Below, piece after piece: positions 7,690 through 16,372 of a stretch of 64,000 nucleotides of DNA; within the stretch, counting starts at the first letter, position 1; every line of letters starts with the position of its first letter. Source of the stretch: Geodermatophilus normandii (GTDB lineage: Bacteria; Actinomycetota; Actinomycetes; Mycobacteriales; Geodermatophilaceae). Below the pieces are notes generated by a model that searched no databases, had not been told where the DNA came from, and worked only from the letters and a program-made list of their open reading frames with translations. A program made the position numbers and the translations under genes. The stretch lies in contig NZ_QGTX01000001.1 in assembly GCF_003182485.1 (NCBI RefSeq), forward strand, positions 3,992,001 through 4,056,000, given 5' to 3'.

Positions 7690-8786
7690 GCGGCCCGGCG
7701 GTCCGGGTCCTCTCCGGCCTGGCGGTGGCCGGCGCGGTGCACGCGGCGGTCAACGCCGCACTGCTGCGCCGCCCGCCCGCCGACCCGCCCGAGGTGACCC
7801 GGCCGGTCACCGTGGTGCTGCCGGTGCGCGACGAGGAGGCGCAGGTCGGCGGCTGCCTGGCCGCGCTGCTGGCGTCGACCGGCGTGCCCGACCTGCGGGT
7901 CGTCGTGGTCGACGACGGCTCCACCGACGGCACGGCCGCCGTCGTCCGCGCCGTCGGCGACCCGCGGGTGCGGCTGGTGACCGCGCCTCCCCCTCCGGCC
8001 GGGTGGCTGGGCAAGCCGCACGCCTGCTGGGTGGGCGCGCGGACCCTGGACGACGAGGGGTACCTCGTCTTCGTCGACGCCGACGTCCGGGTGACCCCGC
8101 GCGCGCTGGCCGCCGCCGTCGCGCTGCTCGACGCGCACGGACTGGACCTGGCCTCGCCCTGGCCGCGGCCGGTGGCGGGCACCCCCGCCGAGCGGCTGGT
8201 GCAGCCGCTGTCGCCGTGGCTGTGGATGACCACGCTCCCCCTGCGGCTGGCCGAGCGCTCCCCGCGGCCCTCGCTCACCGCCGCCAACGGCCAGTTCCTG
8301 GCCCTCACCCGGCGCGGCTACCTGCGCGCCCGGGGGCACGCGGCGGTGCGCGACGAGGTGGTGGAGGACGTCGCGCTGGCCCGGGCGGTGAAGCGGGCCG
8401 GCGGGCGGGCGGTGCCGGTGGGCGGCGCGGCGCTGGCCGAGTGCCGGATGTACGACGGCTGGGCGGCGATGCGGGAGGGCTACGGCAAGTCGCTGTGGGC
8501 GTCGGTGGGCGGGTCGACGGCGGCGTCGGTGGCCGCGGCGGCCGTGCTCACCGCCGTCGGCGTCGTCCCCCCGCTGGCCGCGCTGCGGGGGTCGCGCGCC
8601 GGGCTGGCCGGCTGGGCGGCCGGCGTGGCCGGGCGTGCGGTGAGCGCGGCGGCGACCGGCGGGCGGGTGTGGCCCGACGCCCTCGCCCACCCGGTCTCGC
8701 TGCTCGCCCTGGACGTGCTGCTGGCCGGATCGGTGGCCGGGCACCGGCGGGGCACCCTCACCTGGCGCGGGCGCGCGCTGGCCTGA
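7686..8786 (+). CDS. GT2 glycosyltransferase, probable CruG-type carotenoid glycosyltransferase
   Basis: Family 2 glycosyltransferase of 366 residues. The GT-A core is clear: VTVVLPVRDEEAQVGGCLAA, VVVVDDGSTDGT, the metal-binding FVDADVRVTP (DxD), and the acceptor-loop acidic motif DEVVEDVALARAVKRAGG. An N-terminal hydrophobic segment and C-terminal hydrophobic helices (about residues 270-350) indicate membrane association. The layout (desaturase, CruF hydratase, GT2) resembles the CrtD/CruF/CruG set, where CruG glycosylates the new hydroxyl. The substrate sugar is unknown. Start GTG overlaps the cruF stop. Confidence 0.82.
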   Translation: MSGPAVRVLSGLAVAGAVHAAVNAALLRRPPADPPEVTRPVTVVLPVRDEEAQVGGCLAALLASTGVPDLRVVVVDDGSTDGTAAVVRAVGDPRVRLVTAPPPPAGWLGKPHACWVGARTLDDEGYLVFVDADVRVTPRALAAAVALLDAHGLDLASPWPRPVAGTPAERLVQPLSPWLWMTTLPLRLAERSPRPSLTAANGQFLALTRRGYLRARGHAAVRDEVVEDVALARAVKRAGGRAVPVGGAALAECRMYDGWAAMREGYGKSLWASVGGSTAASVAAAAVLTAVGVVPPLAALRGSRAGLAGWAAGVAGRAVSAAATGGRVWPDALAHPVSLLALDVLLAGSVAGHRRGTLTWRGRALA

Positions 8787-8804
8787 CCCGGGCGAGGATG
8801 GGGC

Positions 8805-9545
8805 GTGACCTCGCCCGACAGCAGCACGGCCGGCACCGGTGCGCCCGGCGCCGGCACGCCCCGCACCGCCTTCGACCCCGGCGGCATGCGCCCCTCGGAC
8901 TTCTACCGGGTGATGAACTCCGTGGTGGTCCCGCGGCCGATCGCGTGGGTGTGCAGCCGCTCGGCCGAGGGCGTGCACAACCTGGCGCCGCACTCCTTCT
9001 ACACGGTGGCGTGCGTCCGGCCGCCGGTCGTGCAGTTCACCTCGGTGGGCCGCAAGGACTCGCTGAACAACGTCGAGGCCACCGGCGACTTCACCGTCAA
9101 CCTGGTCCCCGAGGAGCTGTTCGAGCAGGCCAACGCCACCGGCACGGACTTCCCGCCGGACCAGAGCGAGGCCGAGGCCGCCGGCGTCCGGCTCGAGCCG
9201 AGCGAGAAGGTGGCGTCGATGCGGGTCGCGCAGTCGCCGGTCACCATCGAGTGCACGCTGCACTCCACGCTGCGGCTGGGCGACAGCACCGTCGTGTTCG
9301 GCCGGGTCGAGTGGATCAGCGTCTTCTCCCGCGCCGTCCGCGAGGGCCGCCCGCGGATCGAGGAGCTGCGGCCGCTCGCGCGGCTCGGTGGCAACGAGTG
9401 GTGCACCGTCGGCGAGCTGCGCGTGATCCCGCGGATCCCCTACGCCACGTGGGCCGGGGACCCCTCGATCGGCGAGCAGGTGCGGCGGGACCGGCGCGGT
9501 GGGCCGGACCACGGATCGTCAGGGAGCTCCTACGCGGAGGGATGA
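8805..9545 (+). CDS. Flavin reductase family protein (FMN-binding split barrel)
   Basis: Protein of 246 residues of the flavin reductase-like FMN-binding split-barrel family. Evidence is the N-terminal PSDFYRVMNSVVVPRPIAWV strand pair, the NLAPHSFYTVACVRPPVVQF motif with the conserved Pro-rich FMN contact, and RKDSLNNVEATGDFTVNL. The C-terminal 20-25 residues are polar and probably disordered. The start GTG at 8805 lies 5 nt downstream of a GAGGAT sequence and 18 nt after the glycosyltransferase stop. It could supply reduced flavin or be an NAD(P)H-dependent oxidoreductase. The partner is unknown. Confidence 0.83.
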   Translation: MTSPDSSTAGTGAPGAGTPRTAFDPGGMRPSDFYRVMNSVVVPRPIAWVCSRSAEGVHNLAPHSFYTVACVRPPVVQFTSVGRKDSLNNVEATGDFTVNLVPEELFEQANATGTDFPPDQSEAEAAGVRLEPSEKVASMRVAQSPVTIECTLHSTLRLGDSTVVFGRVEWISVFSRAVREGRPRIEELRPLARLGGNEWCTVGELRVIPRIPYATWAGDPSIGEQVRRDRRGGPDHGSSGSSYAEG

Positions 9546-9659
9546 CGCACACCCTCCGGCGCTTCCCCACCGCTGCGCCGGCGTCGGACCTCCACGTGCG
9601 GCAGCGACCTCCCTACGCTGCGTTCCTGCGCTCGGTCTGCGGCTCACCAGGGGGAAGCC

Positions 9660-10613
9660 ATGGACGGCTCGACGACGCACGCGGCGGAGGAGAGCGTCCC
9701 CGGTCGCGCGCCGACGACGACGGGACACCCCGGGCCCGTGCTGCAGACCTGTGTCCTGCTGACGGTCACCGCCCTGACCTACGCCCTCGTCTCCGTGGGT
9801 GCCGGCAGGACGTCGGTGCTCTCGACCCGTGAGTGGTTCGTCTGGCGCTTCGCGGCGTCCCTCGGTGTCGGCCTGGCGTGGTTGATGGCCCTCCGCTCGG
9901 TGCGCGATCTCCGACCGGCGGCCCGGCGCGTCGGCACCCGCCTCACCGGCCGGGACCGGCTCGGCTACGCCCTCGTGACCGCGGTGCTCGTCCTCGGCGT
10001 CTTCCTGTTCCTGTACAACGCCGGGCAGATGGACCGGACCTGGCAGATCGCGCACATGGAGGGCCGGCTGGCGGGTGTGGTGCTGGCCGTGGGGGTCACC
10101 GGTGTCCCGTGGGTCTACCTCCTCCTCACGACCAGCGCCACGCTGGGTCGCTGGGAGCCGCACCACCGCCTGGCGGGGCTGCTCGAGTCCTGGGACGTCC
10201 TCGTGCGGTGCCTGACGGTGTTCGCCGTCCTGGTCGTGATCTCGCTGGTGCCCACGGGTGCTCTGCGGGCGCTGTGGCTCGCCCAGCGCGGGGACACCGA
10301 TCGACTGGCCGACCAGTTCCCCGCGTCCGACGTCCTGCTCTACGGCGCCTTCTTCACGGTCGTCCTGGCGGCGATCACCCTGCCGGTCGTCGCCGCGTGG
10401 CGGACGGAGGCCAGGAGGCTGGTCGCGCACGTCTACCCGGTGACGACCGTCGAGGACCTCACCGACGACTGGGACAAGGGACGCAAGCGCCTCGAGGAGG
10501 TCCTGCACCTGGACAAGGGGATCCTGCGCAACCCGTTGACGGCGTTCACCGTGTTCACCCCTCTGCTGACCTCCGTGCTGGCCGGCTTCGTCCCCGGGCT
10601 CGCCGCGTCCTGA
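9660..10613 (+). CDS. Unrecognised multi-span membrane protein
   Basis: Protein of 317 residues not assignable to a family by eye. It has about six hydrophobic helices (near residues 24-44, 59-77, 103-122, 137-157, 185-205, 230-250) and a final hydrophobic stretch (TVFTPLLTSVLAGFVPGL). A charged segment before that end (DDWDKGRKRLEEVLHLDKGI) is probably cytosolic. A GGGGGAA ribosome-binding sequence precedes the ATG. The 114-nt gap upstream contains TACGCT at about 9614, a possible -10. Codon bias is normal for the window. It is convergent with the kinase gene to its right. No function proposed. Confidence 0.72.
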   Translation: MDGSTTHAAEESVPGRAPTTTGHPGPVLQTCVLLTVTALTYALVSVGAGRTSVLSTREWFVWRFAASLGVGLAWLMALRSVRDLRPAARRVGTRLTGRDRLGYALVTAVLVLGVFLFLYNAGQMDRTWQIAHMEGRLAGVVLAVGVTGVPWVYLLLTTSATLGRWEPHHRLAGLLESWDVLVRCLTVFAVLVVISLVPTGALRALWLAQRGDTDRLADQFPASDVLLYGAFFTVVLAAITLPVVAAWRTEARRLVAHVYPVTTVEDLTDDWDKGRKRLEEVLHLDKGILRNPLTAFTVFTPLLTSVLAGFVPGLAAS

Positions 10614-10663
10614 GGCCGGCTCCGCCACGGCCGCGACGGGAGCCGACCCGGGGCGGAACGGGC

Positions 10664-11641
10664 TCAGCCCGGCAGGTGCGGGGCCACCTCGGCGGCGGCG
10701 TCGGCCCCGAACGCGGCGGCGAACCGCTCCAGGAAGGGCTTCCGGCGCAGCTCGTACTCCTGCGTGCCCACCACCTCGACCGCCTCGGTGGCCACCGCGG
10801 AGCCCAGCTGGGTGGCCCGCTCCAGGCCCAGGCCCCAGATCCGGCCGGCGATGAACCCGGCGCGCAGCGCGTCGCCGCCGCCGGTGGGCTCGACCGGCTT
10901 GGTCTCGGGGACGGCGATGACCTCGATCGGGTCGGCGCCGGCCTGGCGCACGAGCACGCCGTTGGCCGCGCGCGTGGTGACCCAGGTGCCCACCCGGCCG
11001 AGGATCTCCGGCGCGTCCCAGCCGGTCTTCTGCATGAGCAGCGCCGACTCGTACTCGTTGGTGAACAGCAGGTCCGCGCCGTCGACCAGCTCGCGGATCA
11101 TCTCGCCGTCGGCCCAGGCCAGCTGCTGGCTCGGGTCGGCGGCGAAGGCGTAGCCGCGGTCCCGGCACTCGCGGGTGTGCCGCACCATCGCCTTGGGGTC
11201 GTTGGGGCCGACGACGACGAGGTCGGGCGCACCGACCCGCTCGCACACCGGCGCCAGCTCGATCTCCCCCGCCTCGCTCATCGCGCCCGAGTAGAACGAC
11301 GCGATCTGGTTGTTCACCGCGTCGGTGGTGCACACGAAGCGGGCGGTGTGCTTGAGCTCCGACCAGCGCACGTCGGCGGTGTCCACGCCGTTGCGGGTCA
11401 GCCAGGCGTCGTAGTCGGCGAAGTCGCTGCCCACCGAGCCGACCAGGACCGGCGAGAGGCCGAGCAGCCCGAGGCCGAAGGCCATGTTGGCGCCGGCACC
11501 GCCGCGGTGCTGGATGAGGTCGTCGACCAGGAAGGACAGGGACACGTTCTCCATCTGTCCCTCGACGAACTGGTCGGTGAACCGACCCGGGAAGGTCATC
11601 AGGTGGTCGGTGGCGATGGAGCCGGTGACGACGACGGGCAC
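10664..11641 (-). CDS. adoK: PfkB-family carbohydrate/adenosine kinase (AdoK-like)
   Basis: PfkB/ribokinase-family sugar or nucleoside kinase, 325 residues, matching the actinobacterial AdoK group (M. tuberculosis Rv2202c, adenosine kinase). The N-terminal substrate motif is GGAGANMAFGLGLLG. The C-terminal anion-hole/catalytic-base motif is EPTGGGDALRAGFIAG, with the Asp of GGGD as predicted base (GxGD in the family). The tail segment AVEVVGTQEYELRR is typical of this group. GTG at 11641 is supported by GAGGAG six nt upstream. In M. tuberculosis the homologue lies close to ctaC; here it sits more than 50 kb from it. Confidence 0.85.
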   Translation of the reverse strand: MPVVVTGSIATDHLMTFPGRFTDQFVEGQMENVSLSFLVDDLIQHRGGAGANMAFGLGLLGLSPVLVGSVGSDFADYDAWLTRNGVDTADVRWSELKHTARFVCTTDAVNNQIASFYSGAMSEAGEIELAPVCERVGAPDLVVVGPNDPKAMVRHTRECRDRGYAFAADPSQQLAWADGEMIRELVDGADLLFTNEYESALLMQKTGWDAPEILGRVGTWVTTRAANGVLVRQAGADPIEVIAVPETKPVEPTGGGDALRAGFIAGRIWGLGLERATQLGSAVATEAVEVVGTQEYELRRKPFLERFAAAFGADAAAEVAPHLPG

Positions 11642-11721
11642 GGTGGCTCCTCGGGAGCTGCGGGAGGACGGCGAGCAGCGCAACCCTAAGAGGCGCCGGC
11701 GACGGCGCGCGCCCCGGAGGC

Positions 11722-12408
11722 CTACCCCTCCCCGAGCGCCCGGCGCAGCGACACGCCCAGCTGCGCGGTCCCGACCAGCCCGAGGACGGCGCCCACGGCG
11801 GTCCCCAACGTGACCACGACGGCCGGGCCGTCGGCCACCCCGACCGCCCCGGCCAGCCCGGTGGCCGCCACGATGCCGGCCCCGCCCACGGTGAACCCGG
11901 TCATCACCACCCGGGTGGGCCGCTCCCACACCGAGATCGACCCGGTCTCGGACACCCCGGCCTGACCGGCACGGGCACGCAGGTAGTCCGGCAGCCAGCA
12001 CAGCGCCCCGAAGGCGGCGGCCAGCCAGCCCGGCGCGCCGGCGACCCACAGTGCCAGCGCGTACGCGGCCTCGGTGAGCCGGTCGACGGCGGAGTCGAGC
12101 ACGTACCCGCGCCGCGAGGCCCGGCCGCCGGCGAGGGCGAGCGCGCCGTCGAGGGAGTCGAGCAGCCCCGAGAGCCCCACCAGCAGCCCGCCCGCGACCA
12201 GCCAGGCGCCGCCTGCCAGCGCCGGGCCGACGGCGGCGACCGCCACCAGCAGGCCCAGCGCGGTGGCGGCCAGCGGCGGCAGCCACGACACCGCACGGGC
12301 CAGCGCGTAGGCCAGCGACAGCCACCCGTGCACCAGGCGGCTCGCGGCCGGGTCGGTGCCGCCGTGCCACCGCGACCACTCGGCGAGGTACTCGTCGCGG
12401 CTCAGCAC
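11722..12408 (-). CDS. CDP-alcohol phosphatidyltransferase family protein, motif variant
   Basis: Membrane enzyme of 228 residues in the CDP-alcohol phosphatidyltransferase family, which transfers a phosphatidyl group from CDP-diacylglycerol to an alcohol. The motif region reads DSLDGALALAGGR followed by RRGYVLDSAVD. The four Asp and two Gly of the DxxDGxxAR-x8-GxxxDxxxD signature are present, but the Arg of 'AR' is Leu. Several hydrophobic helices flank it. GTG at 12408 follows GGGAGAG. The gene is divergent from the lipase gene 56 nt away. The acceptor alcohol cannot be deduced. Confidence 0.82.
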   Translation of the reverse strand: MLSRDEYLAEWSRWHGGTDPAASRLVHGWLSLAYALARAVSWLPPLAATALGLLVAVAAVGPALAGGAWLVAGGLLVGLSGLLDSLDGALALAGGRASRRGYVLDSAVDRLTEAAYALALWVAGAPGWLAAAFGALCWLPDYLRARAGQAGVSETGSISVWERPTRVVMTGFTVGGAGIVAATGLAGAVGVADGPAVVVTLGTAVGAVLGLVGTAQLGVSLRRALGEG

Positions 12409-12464
12409 CGGCGCAGTCTCTCCCAGCCCCGCCGCCCCCGGGCGCGACCGGGGACAGTGGGGAG

Positions 12465-13274
12465 GTGCTCGCCGGCCTCGCCCCCGCCCGCCGCCGCCTG
12501 GTCCTCGCCGTGCCGGTCCTCCTCGTCGTCGCCGCGCTCACCGCGGTCGCCCTGGTGCTGGTCACCCGCGAGGACTCCCCGGCTCCGGCCGCGCCGGTGT
12601 CGCAGGAGGAGCCCGGCCCGGTGCTGCTCGTGCCGGGCTACGGCGGCGGGACCGGCTCGCTGCGGGGACTGGCCGACCGGCTGACCGCCGCGGGCCGCGA
12701 CGTCACGGTGGTGTCGCTGCCCGGCAACGGCACCGGCGACCTGTCCGCCGCGGCCGACGCCCTCGGGACCGCCGCCGACGCCGCGCTGGAGCGCACCGGG
12801 GCCGGCAGCGTCGACGTCGTCGGCTACTCGGCCGGGGGCGTCGTCGCGCGGCTGTGGGCCGCCGACGGCGGGGCGGACTCGGCCCGGCGGGTGCTGACGC
12901 TGGGCTCGCCGCACCACGGGACGACGCTGGCCGACCTCGCCGCCGGCGTCGCCCCCGGCTCGTGCCCCGAGGCCTGCCGGCAGCTGGCCACCGACAGCGA
13001 CCTGCTCGCCGGCCTCAACGCCGGCGACGAGACGCCGGCCGGCCCGACGTGGGTGTCGGTGTGGACGGCGCAGGACACGACGGTCACCCCGCCGGACTCC
13101 GCCCGCCTCGACGGCGCGCTCAACCTGGAGGTGCAGTCGGTCTGCGCGACCGCGCAGGTCGCTCACGGCGACCTGCCGCGCGACCCGCTGGTGCAGGCGA
13201 TCGTGCTGGCCGAGCTCGCGCCGGGCGACCCCGTGCCGCTGGGCGCGGCCGACTGCGCCCGCCTCGGCGGCTGA
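12465..13274 (+). CDS. Secreted or anchored lipase/esterase (alpha/beta hydrolase)
   Basis: Alpha/beta hydrolase of 269 residues resembling the lipase class 2/EstA group. An N-terminal hydrophobic segment (LVLAVPVLLVVAALTAVALVL) acts as signal peptide or anchor and is followed by a Pro/Ala linker. The fold begins at PVLLVPGYGGGTGSL, the oxyanion-loop strand. The nucleophile elbow is VVGYSAGGVVAR (Ser in GYSAGG), followed by LTLGSPHHGTTLADLA, typical of bacterial triacylglycerol lipases. Two Cys (SCPEAC) could form a disulfide outside the cell. GTG start with GGGGAG directly upstream. Substrate unknown. Confidence 0.84.
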   Translation: MLAGLAPARRRLVLAVPVLLVVAALTAVALVLVTREDSPAPAAPVSQEEPGPVLLVPGYGGGTGSLRGLADRLTAAGRDVTVVSLPGNGTGDLSAAADALGTAADAALERTGAGSVDVVGYSAGGVVARLWAADGGADSARRVLTLGSPHHGTTLADLAAGVAPGSCPEACRQLATDSDLLAGLNAGDETPAGPTWVSVWTAQDTTVTPPDSARLDGALNLEVQSVCATAQVAHGDLPRDPLVQAIVLAELAPGDPVPLGAADCARLGG

Positions 13275-13409
13275 GGACCGCGGGTCGCTGCCGGGGACCG
13301 GCGGGGTGCTGCCCGAGGAGCCGGGGGCGATGCCGGTGCGGGCGTGACCGGCGACCCGGCCTCCCCCGGCCGGCGGCGCCCCTGGGCGCGGTCACCGGCG
13401 GGCAGCCGT

Positions 13410-14222
13410 TCAGCTCGTGACGTCCTTGGTGGCGAAGTTCGCCCACGCGGCGGTCAGCAGCACCCCGACGTAGACGCCCTGCAGCGCCAGCCCGCGGACG
13501 ACGTCGCGCCACAGGACCGGGTCCCGGAACAGGTCGACGAACGCCAGCCAGTAGCGCGTGGGCAGGTACGGCGCGATCGGCGAGGCGGCGTCGAGGGTGA
13601 ACAGCAGCGAGGAGGTCACCAGCACCGCCAGCGCGCCGAGGGCGGCGGCCAGCGGCGAGTCGGTGAGCGTGGAGAAGAACAGCCCGAAGGCCGCGACGCC
13701 GAGCATCGACACCGCCACGTAGCCGATGGCCATGACCGTGCGCCCGGCGAGCTGCTCCGGCGTCAGCGAGGTGCCCGACACCGACGTGCCCGCGGCCACC
13801 GGCTGGGCGTCGAAGAGCAGGGTGCCCACGAGGTAGCCGACGGCGGCGACCACCACCACGGTGACGACGACGAAGGCGAGCACCGCCACCAGCTTGGCCA
13901 CCAGCAGCCGGGTGCGGCCGGCCGGGCGGGCGAGCAGGTAGCGCAGCGTCCCGGCCTGGGCCTCCCCCGCGACGGCGTCCCCGCTGACCACCGCGACGGC
14001 GATCGGCAGGAACAGCGGCAGCACGATGGCCAGCGCCGCGAGCGGGTAGAGCTGGCCGTTGGTGAGGACGGCGGACAGGAACGGCGGGCCCTCGCCGGGT
14101 CGCGGCGCGAGGTCGGTGAGCCGCAGCAGCACCGCGACGAGCACCGGCAGGGCGTTGAGGACCGCGATGGTCACCCAGGTGCGCGGCCGGCCGAACGTCT
14201 TGCGCAGCTCGACGCCGATCAC
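13410..14222 (-). CDS. ABC-2 type transporter permease
   Basis: Permease subunit of 270 residues with about six membrane helices, of the ABC-2/NatB-like type. The N-terminal VELRKTFGRPRTWVTI amphipathic segment, the SGDAVAGEAQAGTLRYLLARPAGRTRLLVAKL loop (residues about 85-115) and the following hydrophobic helices are characteristic. The GTG at 14222 overlaps the TGA of the ATPase gene (GTGA). It should form a transporter with the product of 14219-15136. The transported substrate is unknown; coupling to a LolA-like secreted protein hints at lipid or lipoprotein-related export, which is inference. Confidence 0.85.
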   Translation of the reverse strand: MIGVELRKTFGRPRTWVTIAVLNALPVLVAVLLRLTDLAPRPGEGPPFLSAVLTNGQLYPLAALAIVLPLFLPIAVAVVSGDAVAGEAQAGTLRYLLARPAGRTRLLVAKLVAVLAFVVVTVVVVAAVGYLVGTLLFDAQPVAAGTSVSGTSLTPEQLAGRTVMAIGYVAVSMLGVAAFGLFFSTLTDSPLAAALGALAVLVTSSLLFTLDAASPIAPYLPTRYWLAFVDLFRDPVLWRDVVRGLALQGVYVGVLLTAAWANFATKDVTS

Positions 14223-15136
14223 GCCCGCTCCACCCGGTCGGCGCTGGTGCCCGCGGCGGCGAGCACCACCTCCTCGAGCGTGGGCCGCTGCAGCGCCAGG
14301 CCGCGCACCGGCACGCCCGCGCCGACCAGCAGCGCGTTGACCTCCGCCGGGTCGGTCCCGCGCACCACCACCCGCCCGCCCTCGGCGCCGAGCACCCGCC
14401 CGTCGAGCACCGCGCGCACCCGCTCGGGCGCCGGCGTCTCCACGACGGTGGCGCCGGTGGGCGCGGTCAGGGAGGCCATCTCGTCCTGGAGCACCAGCCG
14501 CCCGCGGTCGAGCACGCCCACGCGGCTGCACAGCTGCTCGACCTCGGCCAGCAGGTGGCTGGAGAGGAACACCGTCGTCCCGCCGCGGTGCAGGTCGAGC
14601 AGCAGCGCGCGGACCTCGGCGATGCCCTGGGGGTCCAGGCCGTTGGTCGGCTCGTCGAGCACCAGCAGCTCCGGCCGCCGCAGCAGCGCCCCGGCCAGCC
14701 CGAGGCGCTGGCGCATGCCGAGGGAGTAGGCGCCGACCTTCCGCCGTCCCACCCCGCCGAGGCCCACCTGGTCGAGCACCTCCGCGATCCGGCGCCGGCG
14801 CGTGCGGCGCGACCCGCCCGGCCCGGCGGCGTCGAGCAGCGCCAGGTTGGCCGCTCCGGACAGGTGCCGGTGGTGCGCCGGCCCCTCGACGAGCGCGCCC
14901 ACGCGGGGCAGCACCCGGCGTCCCGCCCGCGGCATCCGCTCGCCGAGCAGCTCGACCTCACCCCGGGTGGGCAGCACCAGGCCGAGCAGCATGCGCACCG
15001 TCGTCGTCTTCCCCGAGCCGTTGGCCCCGAGGAAGCCGTAGACGTCGCCGGCGCGGACGTCGAGGTCGATCCCGTCGACGGCGCGCACCCGGCCGTACTG
15101 CTTGACCAGCCCCCGCGTGACGATCACCGACGTCAC
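14219..15136 (-). CDS. ABC transporter ATP-binding protein
   Basis: ATPase subunit of 305 residues for the neighbouring ABC-2 permease. Walker A is GANGSGKTTTVRML, the signature motif is YSLGMRQRLGLAGALL, Walker B is LLVLDEPTNGLDPQG, and the H-loop is FLSSHLLAEVEQLC. A C-terminal extension of about 80 residues (from VETPAPERV) is the regulatory tail common in this exporter class. The GTG at 15136 overlaps the stop of the upstream LolA-like gene and the stop overlaps the permease start. All three are therefore one translationally coupled operon. Confidence 0.93.
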   Translation of the reverse strand: MTSVIVTRGLVKQYGRVRAVDGIDLDVRAGDVYGFLGANGSGKTTTVRMLLGLVLPTRGEVELLGERMPRAGRRVLPRVGALVEGPAHHRHLSGAANLALLDAAGPGGSRRTRRRRIAEVLDQVGLGGVGRRKVGAYSLGMRQRLGLAGALLRRPELLVLDEPTNGLDPQGIAEVRALLLDLHRGGTTVFLSSHLLAEVEQLCSRVGVLDRGRLVLQDEMASLTAPTGATVVETPAPERVRAVLDGRVLGAEGGRVVVRGTDPAEVNALLVGAGVPVRGLALQRPTLEEVVLAAAGTSADRVERA

Positions 15137-16239
15137 GACGGCCCGCCGGAGAGCGCCTCCGCGGCGTCGGCCAGCGCGTCGAGCGTCACCGTGCCGGTGA
15201 GCACGCGGGTGCCGGCGCCCGGCGCGTCGACCAGCATCAGCCCGAGCGGGCCGGCGGCGATCCGGGTGCCCCGCGCGTCGCGCACCGCGTCGGGGGCGGC
15301 GGCCAGCGTGGAGCGGATCGCCGAGGCCAGGCGAGCCGGGACGGGCGCCACCGCGAGCAGCGTGACGCCGCTGCCGTAGAGGCCCACCGCCTCCGGCGCC
15401 CCGGCGAGCGCCCGCCGCGGCAGGCCGGCCAGCTCGCCGGGCAGCGGCACCGGGGCCAGCCGGCGGCCGGCCTCGCGCAGCAGCCCCTCGGCGTCCTGGC
15501 CGGTCCGCACCCGCGCGGCGGCCGGCGGGGTGAACGCGACGACGCCGGCCGGCGGGACGGCGAGCTCGAGGTCGAGGAACCGGGTGTCGAGCGCGGGCAC
15601 CGCAGCGTCCTCGGCCACCACCTCCACGGCCAGCGGCAGGCCGGTGGCCGCGTCGGCCCAGACGTCGACCCGGGCCACCGAGGCGGCGGGCGCCGCGGGC
15701 ACCAGCCGCAGGCCGAGCGCGTCCCGGCCGGCCACGCGGCGGGCGCCGATGCGCGTGAGCTCGTCGTCGGCGGCCTCGGACAGCAGCCGCCGGCCCAGGC
15801 TCGCGGGCACCAGGTCGGGAGGGGCGGGCAGGGTCAGCGGCGCCGGCGCGGTGCGGGTGGCGGTGGCCGACTCGTACTCCCAGGTCCACGTGCCGCCCGG
15901 GTCGACGTGCACGCCGGTCTCCCCCGCGGCGGACACGACGTCGACGCGGTGCTCGGCCGGCCCGCGCCACCAGACGCGCAGCGCCGTCCGGTCGCTGAGC
16001 AGGTCGGCGACGGCGGGCAGCCGGTCACCCACCGGGAGCGCCAGCCCGCCGGCGGAGACGGCGTACCCGGAGAAGCCGACGCGGTCGCTGGCGAGGACGG
16101 CGGCGCGCAGGTCGGCGGCGGGGACGTCGGCGTCGTCGGCCGGCAGCGCGCCCACGACGGCGGGCAGCGACGCGAGGACGGCGACCAGCGCGACCACGAC
16201 CGACCAGCGGCGGGCCCGCCCGTACCCGCGTGCGGTCAT
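15133..16239 (-). CDS. LolA/RseB-like secreted protein
   Basis: Secreted or anchored protein of 368 residues. The N-terminus has basic residues then a hydrophobic signal (WSVVVALVAVLASLPAVVGALP). The body resembles the actinobacterial LolA/RseB-like (DUF2092-type) beta-barrel fold: RVGFSGYAVSAGG, a WRGPAEHRVDVVS strand, GGTWTWEYES, and VDVWADAATGLPLAVEV. Such folds bind lipids or acyl chains; a role here is inferred. It is the first gene of the operon with the ABC exporter. A TACCGT box at 16247-16252 lies exactly 7 nt before the ATG, so the mRNA may be leaderless. Confidence 0.75.
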   Translation of the reverse strand: MTARGYGRARRWSVVVALVAVLASLPAVVGALPADDADVPAADLRAAVLASDRVGFSGYAVSAGGLALPVGDRLPAVADLLSDRTALRVWWRGPAEHRVDVVSAAGETGVHVDPGGTWTWEYESATATRTAPAPLTLPAPPDLVPASLGRRLLSEAADDELTRIGARRVAGRDALGLRLVPAAPAASVARVDVWADAATGLPLAVEVVAEDAAVPALDTRFLDLELAVPPAGVVAFTPPAAARVRTGQDAEGLLREAGRRLAPVPLPGELAGLPRRALAGAPEAVGLYGSGVTLLAVAPVPARLASAIRSTLAAAPDAVRDARGTRIAAGPLGLMLVDAPGAGTRVLTGTVTLDALADAAEALSGGPS

Positions 16240-16246
16240 GGCCGAC

Positions 16247-16252
16247 ACGGTA
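16247..16252 (-). promoter_or_regulatory. -10 box, leaderless LolA-like gene
   Basis: TACCGT (minus strand) 7 nt upstream of the ATG at 16239. The predicted transcription start falls at or next to the start codon. No -35 of note was identified. Confidence 0.5.
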
Positions 16253-16372
16253 CGAGCGCCGGGCACGCGCGGCTCCGGGTGACCGGCTCCCGTCCGCGGC
16301 GCGTCCGCGGGGTGCCGGGACCGCCGTCGACGGGAGGTGATCACGGGGACCCCGGCGGGTAGGTGTCCCCGC

